Source of the DNA: an uncultured Caulobacterales bacterium
GTDB taxonomy: Bacteria > Pseudomonadota > Alphaproteobacteria > Caulobacterales > Caulobacteraceae
Reading direction: 5' to 3'
Assembly: GCA_903837135.1 (NCBI GenBank)
Contig: CAILTK010000073.1
Location: 1-38,153 of the forward strand
Length of the DNA stretch: 38,153 nucleotides
Every line of letters starts with the position of its first letter. Positions within the stretch are counted from its first letter, which is position 1. The position numbers and the translations under genes were made by a program. This document shows, piece after piece, positions 16,964 through 25,071 of this stretch. The notes under the pieces were generated by a model that searched no databases, had not been told where the DNA came from, and saw only the letters and a program-made list of their open reading frames with translations.

Positions 16964-16994
16964 GCCGGAGGCGGCGAAGCGGCCGGACATCGCG

Positions 16995-17609
16995 CTAACC
17001 GACGCCCGCTTCCATGGCGATGCGGAGCAGGTCGGCGGTGCGGGCGACACCGAGCTTGGCCTTGATGGCGGTGCAGGTGTTGGCGATGGTCTTATAGCCG
17101 AGATCGAGGGCGTTCGCGATCTCGCCGAGGCTCTTGCCGGCCGCGAGGTGGCGGAGGATTTCGAGATCGCGCGCCGACAGCTGGCTCAGCGAGACGGGCG
17201 GCGTCGCGGGCTGAAGCGCCAGGACCTGGGCGAGTTCGCTCTCGATATAGCGTGCGCCGCCCGCCACCTTGCGCACCGCCAGCAAGAGCTCGTCTGGCGA
17301 GACGTTCTTGCTGAGATAGCCGCTGGCCCCGCCCTCCAGCGCCCGCGACACATAGAGAGGCTCGGCGTGCATGCTGAGCACCAGGATCGGCGTGGGCGTC
17401 AACTGGCGAAGCCGCTCCAGGAGCTCGAAGCCGCCGAGCTCGGGAAGATTGAGGTCGAGGATGATCAGGTCGAGGGTCTGGCGGCGGGCCAGGGCGCAGG
17501 CGTCGCGGCCGGAGCTGGCTTCGTGGATCTCGGCCTTGGCCAAGGCAGCCAACATCCGGCTGAGTCCCGCGCGCACCACGGCGTGGTCGTCGACCAGCAG
17601 GATCTTCAC
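16995..17609 (-). CDS. NarL/FixJ-type response regulator (MoxX-like)
   Basis: A 204-residue response regulator. The receiver domain occupies 1-120 with phospho-acceptor Asp52 (LIILDLNLP), acidic pocket Asp7-Asp8 and conserved Lys101 (GYLSK). The LuxR-type helix-turn-helix is at about 138-200 (LSARDLEILRHLAAGKSLGEIA, then LGYKTIANTCTAIKAKLGV). The GTG start overlaps the kinase stop by four bases (GTGA), so kinase and regulator are made together. The combination with a LapD/MoxY-type kinase resembles the MoxYX pair that controls C1 oxidation in Paracoccus. Here the divergent neighbours are a TonB receptor and a ZIP transporter, so those are its likely targets. Confidence 0.93.
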   Translation of the reverse strand: MKILLVDDHAVVRAGLSRMLAALAKAEIHEASSGRDACALARRQTLDLIILDLNLPELGGFELLERLRQLTPTPILVLSMHAEPLYVSRALEGGASGYLSKNVSPDELLLAVRKVAGGARYIESELAQVLALQPATPPVSLSQLSARDLEILRHLAAGKSLGEIANALDLGYKTIANTCTAIKAKLGVARTADLLRIAMEAGVG

Positions 17610-18976
17610 AGGACCGGCTTCATGGTGCGGCCAGGGGACGAGGTCGGACCTGGCTTCGGAAGCGCCCGGGGCAGCTGGGCGACGACCCGCCAGCCGGCGT
17701 CGTGCTTGCGCGGCCCGAAGGTCAGCCGCCCTCCGCAACCGGCGACGCGCTCGCGCATGCCGATGAGGCCAAGGCCGGCGGCGGTCCCTGAGGCGGCCGC
17801 CGCCGGCCGCCCGTCGTCATCGATCTCGACCCGGACGTCGTCGTCCTCCGGGCGGACCGCGACCTCGATCATCGTGGGCTGGGCATGGCGAACCGCGTTG
17901 TTCAGCGCCTCCTGGACGACGCGATAGATCACCTCGGCGACCTGATCCGAGCGCGGCTCGCCGCCGGGGGCCATGTGGAGCTGGAAAGCGATGTCGGGGC
18001 GGCGGCCTGACCAATGGCGGATCAGGTCGCGCAGGGCGGTCTCGAGGCCGAGTTCGATCACCCGCGTGGGGCGCAGCCGGAGTAGAAGATCGCGCACATG
18101 CCGCTGCATGTGGCCGACGGCGGTCTGCACCGACGCGGCCAGCTCCACGATCGCCGGGTCGTGTTCACCGCTCTTGGCGATCATCTTCGCGTCCATGTTG
18201 ACCGCGAACAGATGGGCGCCGATCTCGTCGTGCAGGTCGCGGGCGATCTCGATCCGCTCCTCCTCCTGCAGGGTGGTCAGCTGGTCGCCCAAAAGGCGGT
18301 TGCGCTCGGCCATGGCGGCGAGTTGCGCCACCATGGCGTTGAATCCGCGTTGCAGGCCCTGGAGCTCGGCGGGCCCCTGGGCGGCGACGCGGCTGCGATA
18401 ATCCCCCGCGCCCACGTGCACGAACTCGCCCGACAGGGTCTCGAGCGGGCGAAGGGCCGCCTTGATCACCAGCGAGACGGCGATCAGGCCCAGCGCGATG
18501 GCCAGGGTCAGGATCAGCACCACCCCCGAGAACTCCCGCCACGTCGTCCCGATGTCGAGATCGGCGTCGGGCCGAAGCTCGATCGCCCGGTAGCCGGCGA
18601 TGGGGCGGGGGACGGGCAGGTTCACGACGGCGGGCGGCGCGCCCAGCCAGGCCTTGAACCAGCCAGGGGCGGACACCGGGCGTTGCGGCGCCCGGGACGC
18701 CGCCACGTTGCGGCCCGACCGGTCGATCAGCACGGCGGTCACATGCCGGTCTCCGTCGAAGGCGGCGACCAGCTGCTTCAGGTCGCGGTCGGGGTGGTCG
18801 GAGCGCGGCAGGTCCTCGAACGCGCTCGCCACCGTCTGGCGGGCGCCGGCAAGCCCGGCGGCGAGCTCCTCGTGCAGCGACCGGCGCGCCTGGTAGCCGG
18901 CGAACAGGGCGCCGAGCCAGATGCTGGTCACGAGCACGGCGGCCATCGAGGCGATCACGCGGGCGCGAAGCGACAT
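17606..18976 (-). CDS. MoxY-like sensor histidine kinase
   Basis: A 456-residue membrane kinase. Membrane segment one spans about residues 7-28. A periplasmic domain of the LapD_MoxY_N type spans about 30-148 (QLVAAFDGDRHVTAVLIDRSG, then APGWF), and membrane segment two spans about 150-172. A HAMP linker lies near 172-225, followed by a HisKA_3 dimerisation domain with phospho-acceptor His249 in EIARDLHDEIGAHLF and an HATPase domain from about 335 (VVQEALNNAVRHA, then GLGLIGMRERV). ATG 18976 is preferred over 19150, which lies inside the neighbouring receptor gene on the other strand. It is divergent from the TonB receptor and senses something in the periplasm; a metal or metal complex is the contextual guess. 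Confidence 0.92.
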   Translation of the reverse strand: MSLRARVIASMAAVLVTSIWLGALFAGYQARRSLHEELAAGLAGARQTVASAFEDLPRSDHPDRDLKQLVAAFDGDRHVTAVLIDRSGRNVAASRAPQRPVSAPGWFKAWLGAPPAVVNLPVPRPIAGYRAIELRPDADLDIGTTWREFSGVVLILTLAIALGLIAVSLVIKAALRPLETLSGEFVHVGAGDYRSRVAAQGPAELQGLQRGFNAMVAQLAAMAERNRLLGDQLTTLQEEERIEIARDLHDEIGAHLFAVNMDAKMIAKSGEHDPAIVELAASVQTAVGHMQRHVRDLLLRLRPTRVIELGLETALRDLIRHWSGRRPDIAFQLHMAPGGEPRSDQVAEVIYRVVQEALNNAVRHAQPTMIEVAVRPEDDDVRVEIDDDGRPAAAASGTAAGLGLIGMRERVAGCGGRLTFGPRKHDAGWRVVAQLPRALPKPGPTSSPGRTMKPVL

Positions 18977-19028
18977 GGATCGATCCTTAGCATCCGTATC
19001 GGGACCGTCATCAGCGTCGGCGGAGATT

Positions 19029-19053
19029 GGGAATGTTTCCCCCGAAAATCGGG
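19029..19053. promoter_or_regulatory. Paired inverted repeats between kinase and receptor genes
   Basis: Two abutting perfect inverted repeats share one base: GGGAATGTTTCCC (19029-19041) and CCCGAAAATCGGG (19041-19053). They give alternating half-sites of the GGGAA/TCGGG type in the 151-bp space between the kinase and the TonB receptor. The likely ligand is the adjacent NarL-type response regulator dimer. Confidence 0.55.
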
Positions 19054-19127
19054 AAAACTCGGCATGGCGACGCAGGTCCCGCTGCGCCATCCATGTCGGA
19101 CACAGTAACAGAGGGGCCTCGAAAGCC

Positions 19128-21296
19128 ATGCGTTCGACCGCGCGCGCCATCTTCCTTGCGACATCGAGTTTAGCGGCGATGCTGGCGGGACGGGCCTGGG
19201 CGGACCCTGCGGATCAGCCGGCCCCCTCCACCACCGCGACGTCCGACGTGGTGGTCACCGCCCGGCGCCTCGACGCGGCGCGGTTGACGATCCAGCCCGA
19301 CATCGGCGCCTCGACCTATACCATCTCCAAGGAAGCGATCGCGGCCATGCCGGGCGGAGACAATGCCGAACTCAATCAGGTGATCCTGCAGTCGCCGGGG
19401 GTGAGCCAGGACAGCTTCGGCCAGTTGCACGTCCGCGACGATCACAACAACATTCAGTTCCGCCTGAACGGGGTGATCCTGCCGGAGGGCATCTCCGTTT
19501 TCGGCCAGAGCCTCAGTCCCAGGCTGATTGAAAGCGAGGAGCTGATCACCGGCGCCCTGCCGGCGGAATACGGCCTGCGCACCGCGGGCATCATCAACAT
19601 CACCACCAAGAGCGGGGTCTACGACAATGGCGGGACGGTCTCGCTCTACGGCGGCAGCCACGGGGAATACGAGCCGAGCTTCACCTACGGCGGCTCGGTG
19701 AACGACACCAACGTGTTCGTCTCCGCCAGCTTCCTGCGCAACCAGCTCGGGATCGAAAGTCCCAACGGGACCTCGACCCCCGAGCACGATCGCACCAACC
19801 AGCTGAACGGGTTCGCCTACCTCGACCACACCTTCGGGGCCAAGGACCGGGTGTCGCTGATCGCCGGGACCTCTCAGGACACCTTCCAGATCCCCAACAC
19901 GGTGGGGCTCGAACCGCAGCTCGGCCTGACCGTGAACGGGCAGACGAGCTTCCCCAGCGCCGCCTTGGGCAGCAACCAGCGCGAGACCACCGACTATCTG
20001 ATCGGCAGCTGGCTGCACGCCGAGGATCGCTGGTCGACCCAGGTGTCGCTGTTCAGCCGCTATTCGACCCTGACCTATCGTCCGGCCGGCGACTTCGCCG
20101 AGCTGCTCTACAACGGAATCTCCCAGAACGCCGCCAAGCAGGACGCCGCCTTCGGCCTGCAGGCGGAGGGCGCCTACACGCTGAACGACCGGCACACCCT
20201 GCGCTCGGGCATCATCCTCGAAGGCGAGCGCGGGATCAGCAAGACCTTGTCCTACGTGCTGCCGGTCGACGCCAATGGCGATCAGACCACCGACACGCCG
20301 CTCGCGATCGCCGACAACGGCGCCCACGACCAGTTCGAATACTCGTTCTATCTGCAGGACGAGTGGAAGCTGCTGAAGACCCTGACCGTCAACTACGGCC
20401 TGCGGTTCGACGAGGTGAACGCCTACCTCAGCGAAGGGCAGATCAGCCCGCGCCTCAACCTGGTCTGGCTGCCGACCCCCGACACCACCGTCCACGTCGG
20501 CTACTCCCGCTACTTCACCCCGCCGCCATTCGAACTGGTCGGCGGCGAGACCCTGTCCAAGGTGGCGGGCACCACCGCGGCGCCGGACGTGGCGCTCGAC
20601 AGCACACCGCGCTCGGAGCGGACCGACTATTATGACGTCGGGATCCAGCAGAAGCTGTTCCACCGGAGCCTGACGCTGGGGGTCGACGTCTATGACCGCG
20701 CGTCAAAGAATCTGATCGACGAAGGACAGTTCGGCGCGCCGATCATCCTCACGCCGTTCAACTACAAGACCGGTCACCTGCGCGGCGTCGAGCTGACCTT
20801 CAACTATGTGAACGGCCCGTTCTCGGTCTACGGCAATGCGGCGTGGGAGCGGGCGCAAGGCAAGGATATCGAGACCAGCCAGTTCAACTTCGGCGCCGAC
20901 GACCTGGCCTATATCCAGAACCATTACATCTTCCTCGATCACGACCAGACCTATACCGCCTCGGCCGGCGTCGCCTACACGTTCAAGGACGGGTGGGCGG
21001 GGGGACCCCGGGTGTCCGGCGACATGCTGTTCGGCTCGGGCCTTCGCGCCGACGAGACCCTGCCCTCGGGGGCCAGCGTGCCCAACGGCGGCGCCGTTCC
21101 CGACTACGTCCAGTTCAACGCCAGCCTCGCCCACCATTTCGACCTGCCGACGGTGGGCAAGCTCGACGTGCGTTTCGACGTCATCAACCTGTTCGACCGG
21201 AAGTACGAGATCCGCGACGGCACCGGTGTCGGTGTGGGCGCGCCGCAGTTCGGACCGCGGCGGGGAGTCTTCGCGGGCGTCACCAAGTCGTTCTGA
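19128..21296 (+). CDS. TonB-dependent outer-membrane receptor, probably metal-linked
   Basis: A 722-residue receptor. It has a signal peptide at 1-25 (ending GRAWA), a TonB-box-like SDVVVTARR near 39-47, and a plug with an unusual central part (LHVRDDHNNIQFRLNGVILPEG) typical of receptors that lack the classical LRGP motif. A barrel follows, ending in FAGVTKSF. GAGGGG lies upstream of ATG 19128. The next gene is a ZIP transporter 27 bases away, and the divergent genes encode a two-component system. The likely role is import of a metal or metal chelate (zinc best fits ZIP) into the periplasm, with ZIP completing the passage to the cytoplasm. The metal is inference from the neighbour. Confidence 0.92.
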   Translation: MRSTARAIFLATSSLAAMLAGRAWADPADQPAPSTTATSDVVVTARRLDAARLTIQPDIGASTYTISKEAIAAMPGGDNAELNQVILQSPGVSQDSFGQLHVRDDHNNIQFRLNGVILPEGISVFGQSLSPRLIESEELITGALPAEYGLRTAGIINITTKSGVYDNGGTVSLYGGSHGEYEPSFTYGGSVNDTNVFVSASFLRNQLGIESPNGTSTPEHDRTNQLNGFAYLDHTFGAKDRVSLIAGTSQDTFQIPNTVGLEPQLGLTVNGQTSFPSAALGSNQRETTDYLIGSWLHAEDRWSTQVSLFSRYSTLTYRPAGDFAELLYNGISQNAAKQDAAFGLQAEGAYTLNDRHTLRSGIILEGERGISKTLSYVLPVDANGDQTTDTPLAIADNGAHDQFEYSFYLQDEWKLLKTLTVNYGLRFDEVNAYLSEGQISPRLNLVWLPTPDTTVHVGYSRYFTPPPFELVGGETLSKVAGTTAAPDVALDSTPRSERTDYYDVGIQQKLFHRSLTLGVDVYDRASKNLIDEGQFGAPIILTPFNYKTGHLRGVELTFNYVNGPFSVYGNAAWERAQGKDIETSQFNFGADDLAYIQNHYIFLDHDQTYTASAGVAYTFKDGWAGGPRVSGDMLFGSGLRADETLPSGASVPNGGAVPDYVQFNASLAHHFDLPTVGKLDVRFDVINLFDRKYEIRDGTGVGVGAPQFGPRRGVFAGVTKSF

Positions 21297-21317
21297 GGTC
21301 CGCCCGGAAAGCGGACC
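21297..21317 (+). promoter_or_regulatory. Stem-loop covering the ZIP ribosome-binding region
   Basis: GGTCCGC (21297-21303) and GCGGACC (21311-21317) form a perfect 7-bp stem with loop CCGGAAA. It begins immediately after the receptor stop codon and ends 6 bases before the GTG of the ZIP gene. The purine-rich part that would serve as ribosome site (GGAAAGCGG) is in the loop and right arm, so the hairpin could limit ZIP translation unless ribosomes leaving the receptor gene open it. Confidence 0.5.
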
Positions 21318-21323
21318 GATATC

Positions 21324-22076
21324 GTGCATGCTTTCCTGGCCGAGCTCGGCGCACCCGGCGGCCGGCTGATCGCCGTGGGCGCCGTCACCGGCCTCGCCAC
21401 CCTCACGGGCGGCCTGGTGGCGCTCGCCTTGCGCAGGTATCTGCACGTGTTCCTGGGGTTCAGCGCCGGCGCCATCCTGGGCGTTTCGCTGCTGGAGCTC
21501 CTGCCGGAGGCGATCCGCGCCGGCGGCGGAGCCTTTGTCACCTCCAGTGTCTACGCCGGCCTGGGATTCCTCGCCTGGCTGCTGATCGACCGCCTGCCCT
21601 GGTCGGCGACCGATGAACCGCCCAACCGGCGGGGGCGCGCTCACCCGCGGGCGCACCTCGGCCCGGCGAGCCTCACCGTCCACAGCCTGCTCGACGGTCT
21701 CGCGATCGGCGTCGCCTTTCAAGTCTCCGAACCGGCCGGGCTGGTCGTGGCCGCGGCGGTGATCCTCCACGACCTCTCGGACGGGGCCAATACCGTGAAC
21801 CTCGGACTGATCGGCGGGGGGGCGCCCATGGCCCTTCTCTGGCTCCTCGCCGACGCCGCGGCGCCGCTCGTCGGGATCGCCCTGGCGCGCCTGACGCATG
21901 CGCCGGATAAAGCGCTCTCGCCCCTGCTGGCGATCTTCGCCGGATCGTTCCTCTACATCGGCGCCGGCAAGCTGATCGGCGAGAGCTATCGCCGCCATCC
22001 TCACCTGTCGACCAGCCTGATGTCCGTCCTTGGCTTTGGCGCCATCTACCTTCTCGCGAGCCTGGCGCCCCCGTGA
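21324..22076 (+). CDS. ZIP-family metal transporter
   Basis: A 250-residue inner-membrane protein with about seven to eight membrane segments and a short hydrophilic loop near 100-115. The metal-binding motifs of helices IV and V are present as HSLLDGLAIGVAF (about 120-132) and HDLSDGANTV (about 149-158). In most ZIPs the second reads HEhPEG or similar; here the Glu residues are Asp (H-D-L-S-D-G), which may alter metal choice. The start is GTG 21324; the ATG four bases later is out of frame. It is downstream of, and probably coupled to, the TonB receptor. Zinc is the commonest substrate of bacterial ZIPs; iron, manganese or cobalt are possible. Confidence 0.88.
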   Translation: MHAFLAELGAPGGRLIAVGAVTGLATLTGGLVALALRRYLHVFLGFSAGAILGVSLLELLPEAIRAGGGAFVTSSVYAGLGFLAWLLIDRLPWSATDEPPNRRGRAHPRAHLGPASLTVHSLLDGLAIGVAFQVSEPAGLVVAAAVILHDLSDGANTVNLGLIGGGAPMALLWLLADAAAPLVGIALARLTHAPDKALSPLLAIFAGSFLYIGAGKLIGESYRRHPHLSTSLMSVLGFGAIYLLASLAPP

Positions 22077-22128
22077 CCGTTTCGAGAGGGCGGACCCGGC
22101 GGGATATGATGGTAATTCAGCCCTAAGC

Positions 22129-22821
22129 TTATGGCGTGGCCGGAGCAGCGCGTAGCGACTTGAGCTGGGCCTCCAGCATCTGGCCGTCGCCGTTGATGTG
22201 AGCTTCCAATGCGTCAACGGCGCCCGTGATGTTTTTGTCCCGGCAATACTGAACAATCCGACTATGCTCGGTCTGGAATTTTCCATCGGCATCGGTCAGC
22301 GATATGATCATCCGCGAATACCGTTGAATCTGCGTATATATTTTCTCAAGTATGGAGATCGTCGCCGGCTTACCCGACGCTCTGTATAGCGCTTTGTGAA
22401 ACTCCCAATTGGCCGCCACTCCGGCGTCGTCGTGTTTCGCCATGGCGCTGTATTGGATGTTGGCTTGTTCTATCGCCGCAAAATCTTCATCCGTCATGTT
22501 CGGGATGGCGTGTCGCAGGAGCCATGTCTCGAGGTGGGACCTCAGTTGGTAGAGCTCGACAAACTCTTCCAATGAAATTGGGGAGACGACGGCGCCCATC
22601 TGGGGAACAAGCGTGACGAGTCCCTCGGAATGCAGCTGGTGCAACGCCTCGCGGACGGGGATGCGACTGACGCCCATCAGATCCGCTAACCGATCCTGGC
22701 GAAGCTGCTCTCCCGCCTTGAGCTCACCGGTAAGTATTCTCTTGCGGAGTTCGTCGGCGACCTGAGCCGTAAAGGTCTTTCTGCGGATTATTCCGGTGTC
22801 CGCCTGGTCGCTTTTCGCCAC
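22129..22821 (-). CDS. GntR-family (FCD) transcriptional regulator
   Basis: A regulator of about 230 residues. The winged helix spans about residues 15-80 (ADELRKRILTGELKAGEQLRQDRLADLMGVSRIPVREAL in two parts) and is followed by an FCD ligand-binding domain (YQLRSHLETWLLRHAI, then WEFHKALYRASG). FCD proteins usually bind a carboxylic acid or sugar acid together with a metal ion and repress a nearby catabolic operon. The start is uncertain: GTG 22821 gives a normal N-terminus, while the open frame upstream to 23097 overlaps the AraC gene and looks non-coding. It is convergent with the ZIP gene and follows the AraC gene in the same direction, 229 bases away. No obvious dedicated target lies next to it. 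Confidence 0.85.
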   Translation of the reverse strand: MAKSDQADTGIIRRKTFTAQVADELRKRILTGELKAGEQLRQDRLADLMGVSRIPVREALHQLHSEGLVTLVPQMGAVVSPISLEEFVELYQLRSHLETWLLRHAIPNMTDEDFAAIEQANIQYSAMAKHDDAGVAANWEFHKALYRASGKPATISILEKIYTQIQRYSRMIISLTDADGKFQTEHSRIVQYCRDKNITGAVDALEAHINGDGQMLEAQLKSLRAAPATP

Positions 22822-23050
22822 TCGTTTTCGCCCGATCTGTACGCCATCCCACTCGGTTGCGGTCGCTGGCTGCGAAGCGCGGCCTACCGCCACGGTCCCC
22901 GCAGATCGGCCCCCCCGTGACCGTGAAGGGATCGAACCTGTTTGTCCACACCGCCGACCCGGCCGCTGGACGCCGGTTTGAAGGGGCGCGGTATTCCAAT
23001 CGCCGCCCTGACGCCTGAGCGCCCAAGATGGATCGGCTGCAAAACTGCGA

Positions 23051-24001
23051 TCAAGCCGGGAGCGCTTGACGGCCCCGCGCAGGCCGAGTTCGGCCACGGC
23101 TGTATTGGCGGGGCGGGGCGCCCATGACCTTCTTGAACGCGGCGCTGAACGCCGTTTCCGACTCGTAGCCGAGCGTTTGCGCGATGATCGAGATCGGATC
23201 TTCGGACGTCTCCAGCCTGTCGCCAGCGAGCAGCATGCGCCATTGGGTCAGGTACTCCATGGGCGAGACGCCGACCACCTCTTTGAATTTCTGAGCGAAC
23301 GTCGAGCGCGACATGCCGGTGAGCTTGGCCAGCTCCGGCAGCGACCAACGATGGCCAGGATCGGCGTGCATAGCCGTCAGAGCGGCGCTCATCTGCTTGT
23401 CGGCAAGCGCAGAAAGCCATCCCGCGGCGCCCGTCGATCCACTGGTGAGGTGAAGCCTAAGCGCTTGAACCAGCATCAATTGCGCGAGGTGCTGGACGAC
23501 CAGAAGACTGCCCGGTTGTGGATCGCGCAACTCCTGCATCATGTGTTCCACAGGCCATCGCAGCGTCGCCTGGCCGGCTCGATCGCGGATGTGGACGATA
23601 GGGGGAAGCATGCTTAGAACTGTGGAGGCGTGACGTCCTTCCAGGGAGAACCGGCAGCTGACGAGTAAAAAGTCACCTCCGCCATTATAGGTCGATAGGC
23701 CCGGCCTGCACGGGGCGGAGAAGACCTTCGCGCCGTCGATCGGCTTCACACCCATCTCGCTGGCGAGACGGAAGGGCCTCCCGCTCGGCAGGAGGAAACA
23801 ATCTCCGGCTTTGAGCGCCACCGCCTGGGCGACGCCTTCGACGGACAGCCAGCCGGCGCCGGACACCACGGCCCCGCACTTGATGCCCTCCTGTTGATCG
23901 GGGAACTGGATCGACCAGTCACCGCCCGCGTCGAGCCCCGCCGAAAAATAGTTGCGCGGCTTCAACAGCGACAGGACGTTCGAGAGCGGATCCATCGGCA
24001 T
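23051..24001 (-). CDS. AraC-family regulator (cupin-type N-terminus)
   Basis: A 316-residue regulator. The N-terminal half (about 15-190) is the AraC_binding/cupin_6 type, with GDCFLLPSGRPFRL near 66-79. The C-terminal domain contains the usual two helix-turn-helices: WSLPELAKLTGMSRSTFAQKFKE in two parts near 220-242, and IIAQTLGYESETAFSAAFKK near 268-287. Start ATG 24001 or, two codons later, ATG 23995 (sequence M-P-M). It is divergent from an SDR gene, an arrangement common for AraC regulators of SDR genes in proteobacteria. Two direct repeats with AraC-like phasing overlap its leader, so self-regulation and control of the SDR are likely. Confidence 0.92.
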   Translation of the reverse strand: MPMDPLSNVLSLLKPRNYFSAGLDAGGDWSIQFPDQQEGIKCGAVVSGAGWLSVEGVAQAVALKAGDCFLLPSGRPFRLASEMGVKPIDGAKVFSAPCRPGLSTYNGGGDFLLVSCRFSLEGRHASTVLSMLPPIVHIRDRAGQATLRWPVEHMMQELRDPQPGSLLVVQHLAQLMLVQALRLHLTSGSTGAAGWLSALADKQMSAALTAMHADPGHRWSLPELAKLTGMSRSTFAQKFKEVVGVSPMEYLTQWRMLLAGDRLETSEDPISIIAQTLGYESETAFSAAFKKVMGAPPRQYSRGRTRPARGRQALPA

Positions 24002-24003
24002 TT

Positions 24004-24033
24004 CCGGACGATTGAATAGGTCTTTCGGACGAT
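24004..24033. promoter_or_regulatory. 21-bp-phased direct repeats, likely AraC operator
   Basis: CCGGACGAT (24004-24012) and TCGGACGAT (24025-24033) are direct repeats whose shared 8-mer CGGACGAT recurs exactly 21 bases later. Two direct half-sites two helical turns apart is the classical AraC I1/I2 geometry. The pair begins three bases upstream of the araC start codon and lies between it and the divergent SDR. Confidence 0.6.
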
Positions 24034-24040
24034 ACGCCGT

Positions 24041-24062
24041 GGGGCCTGTCTTCCCAGGCCCC
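24041..24062. other. 8-bp stem-loop in the araC/SDR intergenic region
   Basis: GGGGCCTG (24041-24048) and CAGGCCCC (24055-24062) form a perfect stem with loop TCTTCC. It has no T-run and is not a plausible terminator for either divergent gene. It may be a leader structure or a second binding site. Confidence 0.4.
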
Positions 24063-24146
24063 TATCTCGACGGAGTCGAACAACGACCTTCTGCGTGCGC
24101 CGTTCCTGCTCGGTCGCTGCGTCTGGATCAAGATAAGGAGACCAAA

Positions 24147-24890
24147 ATGGGTCGCTATGATGGAAAACGCGCCGTCATCACCGGCGGGACGAGTGGAATC
24201 GGCTTGGCGACCGCCAAGCTTTTGCTTGAACATGGCGCGCGGGTGCTTGTCACCGGCCGGACCAGAGCGACGCTGGACGCCGTCAGCGCAGAACTTGGCG
24301 AGGGCGCCGTCGTGGTCGAGAGCGACGCCGCATCCCTGGCCGCCATCGAAGCCCTCGCCGATCGTGTGAAGAGCGAATTCGGAGCGATTGACCTGCTCTA
24401 CATCAACGCCGGGGTCACGCGCTTCGCACCGTTCGAGAGCGTGACCGAAGAGCTGTATGACGAGGTGCTCGAGATCAACGCCAAGGGTCCGTACTTCACG
24501 GTGCAGAAGTTGGCTCCGCTGATTTCGGAGGGGGGCGCGGTGGTCGTCACGACGTCGGTGGCGAACGAGTTGGGCTATCCCATGATCAGCGCCTATTCCG
24601 CGAGCAAGGCGGCGTTGCGGTCGATGGTGCGCAGCCTTGCCCGCGAACTGCTGCCGCGCCGGATCCGCGTCAACGCCGTGAGTCCGGGGCCGATCGAAAG
24701 CGGCATACTCGAAAAGACACTGCCTCCCGAGGCGGTGGATCAGACCAAGCAAACGATGAGCGCGGAAAACCCGATGCAGCGCTTCGGTCGTCCAGAGGAG
24801 GTGGCGCGCGCGGTGGCGTTCCTCGCGTTCGAGGCGACGTATACGACGGGCGAGGAGCTCGCCGTGGATGGCGGCGGCTCGCAGCTCTAG
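24147..24890 (+). CDS. SDR-family oxidoreductase
   Basis: A 247-residue classical SDR. The nucleotide-binding GGTSGIG is at about 13-19, NAG near 91, the catalytic Ser in TTSVAN, the YSASK Tyr/Lys pair near 152-156, and a C-terminal VDGG. A strong ribosome site (AAGGAG) precedes ATG 24147; an upstream in-frame extension to 23952 overlaps araC and is rejected. The conserved Gly-rich motif GRT after strand two suggests NADPH preference. It is the only gene of its transcription unit, ended by a hairpin at its stop codon, and is controlled by the divergent AraC gene. Substrate unknown. Confidence 0.93.
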   Translation: MGRYDGKRAVITGGTSGIGLATAKLLLEHGARVLVTGRTRATLDAVSAELGEGAVVVESDAASLAAIEALADRVKSEFGAIDLLYINAGVTRFAPFESVTEELYDEVLEINAKGPYFTVQKLAPLISEGGAVVVTTSVANELGYPMISAYSASKAALRSMVRSLARELLPRRIRVNAVSPGPIESGILEKTLPPEAVDQTKQTMSAENPMQRFGRPEEVARAVAFLAFEATYTTGEELAVDGGGSQL

Positions 24891-24909
24891 GGGCGCCGCC
24901 CTAGACTTT
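24887..24909 (+). terminator. Terminator-like hairpin at the SDR stop codon
   Basis: CTAGGG (24887-24892) and CCCTAG (24899-24904) form a 6-bp stem around GCGCCG, followed by ACTTTT. The left arm contains the TAG stop itself, so terminator and stop codon are merged. Confidence 0.55.
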
Positions 24910-25071
24910 TGAATTTAAAGAAAATTGTCCTTGAACTCCAGGCTCGGGCCTCCTGCCGGAGGGCGGCCGTGCGGTCACGGTCGCCCGGGCTCCCAACGGC
25001 GCTGCTGATCCCTTTTGGCGACGTGCAGCATCGCCGGCGCAACCCGGTGGAAACGCGAATGCGGCGTTGCG

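Noticed and set aside
16964-16994. Terminator between convergent tannase and response-regulator genes
   Set aside because: No stem with a T-run could be drawn in these 31 bases.
22928-22938. GGTTCGATCCC on the minus strand, resembling a tRNA T-loop
   Set aside because: The flanking bases do not form a T-stem or acceptor stem and there is no anticodon arm at the right distance.
22822-23097. Upstream extension of the GntR frame
   Set aside because: It overlaps the AraC gene end, is Arg/Gly/Pro-rich and lacks family similarity; the winged helix fits a start near 22821.
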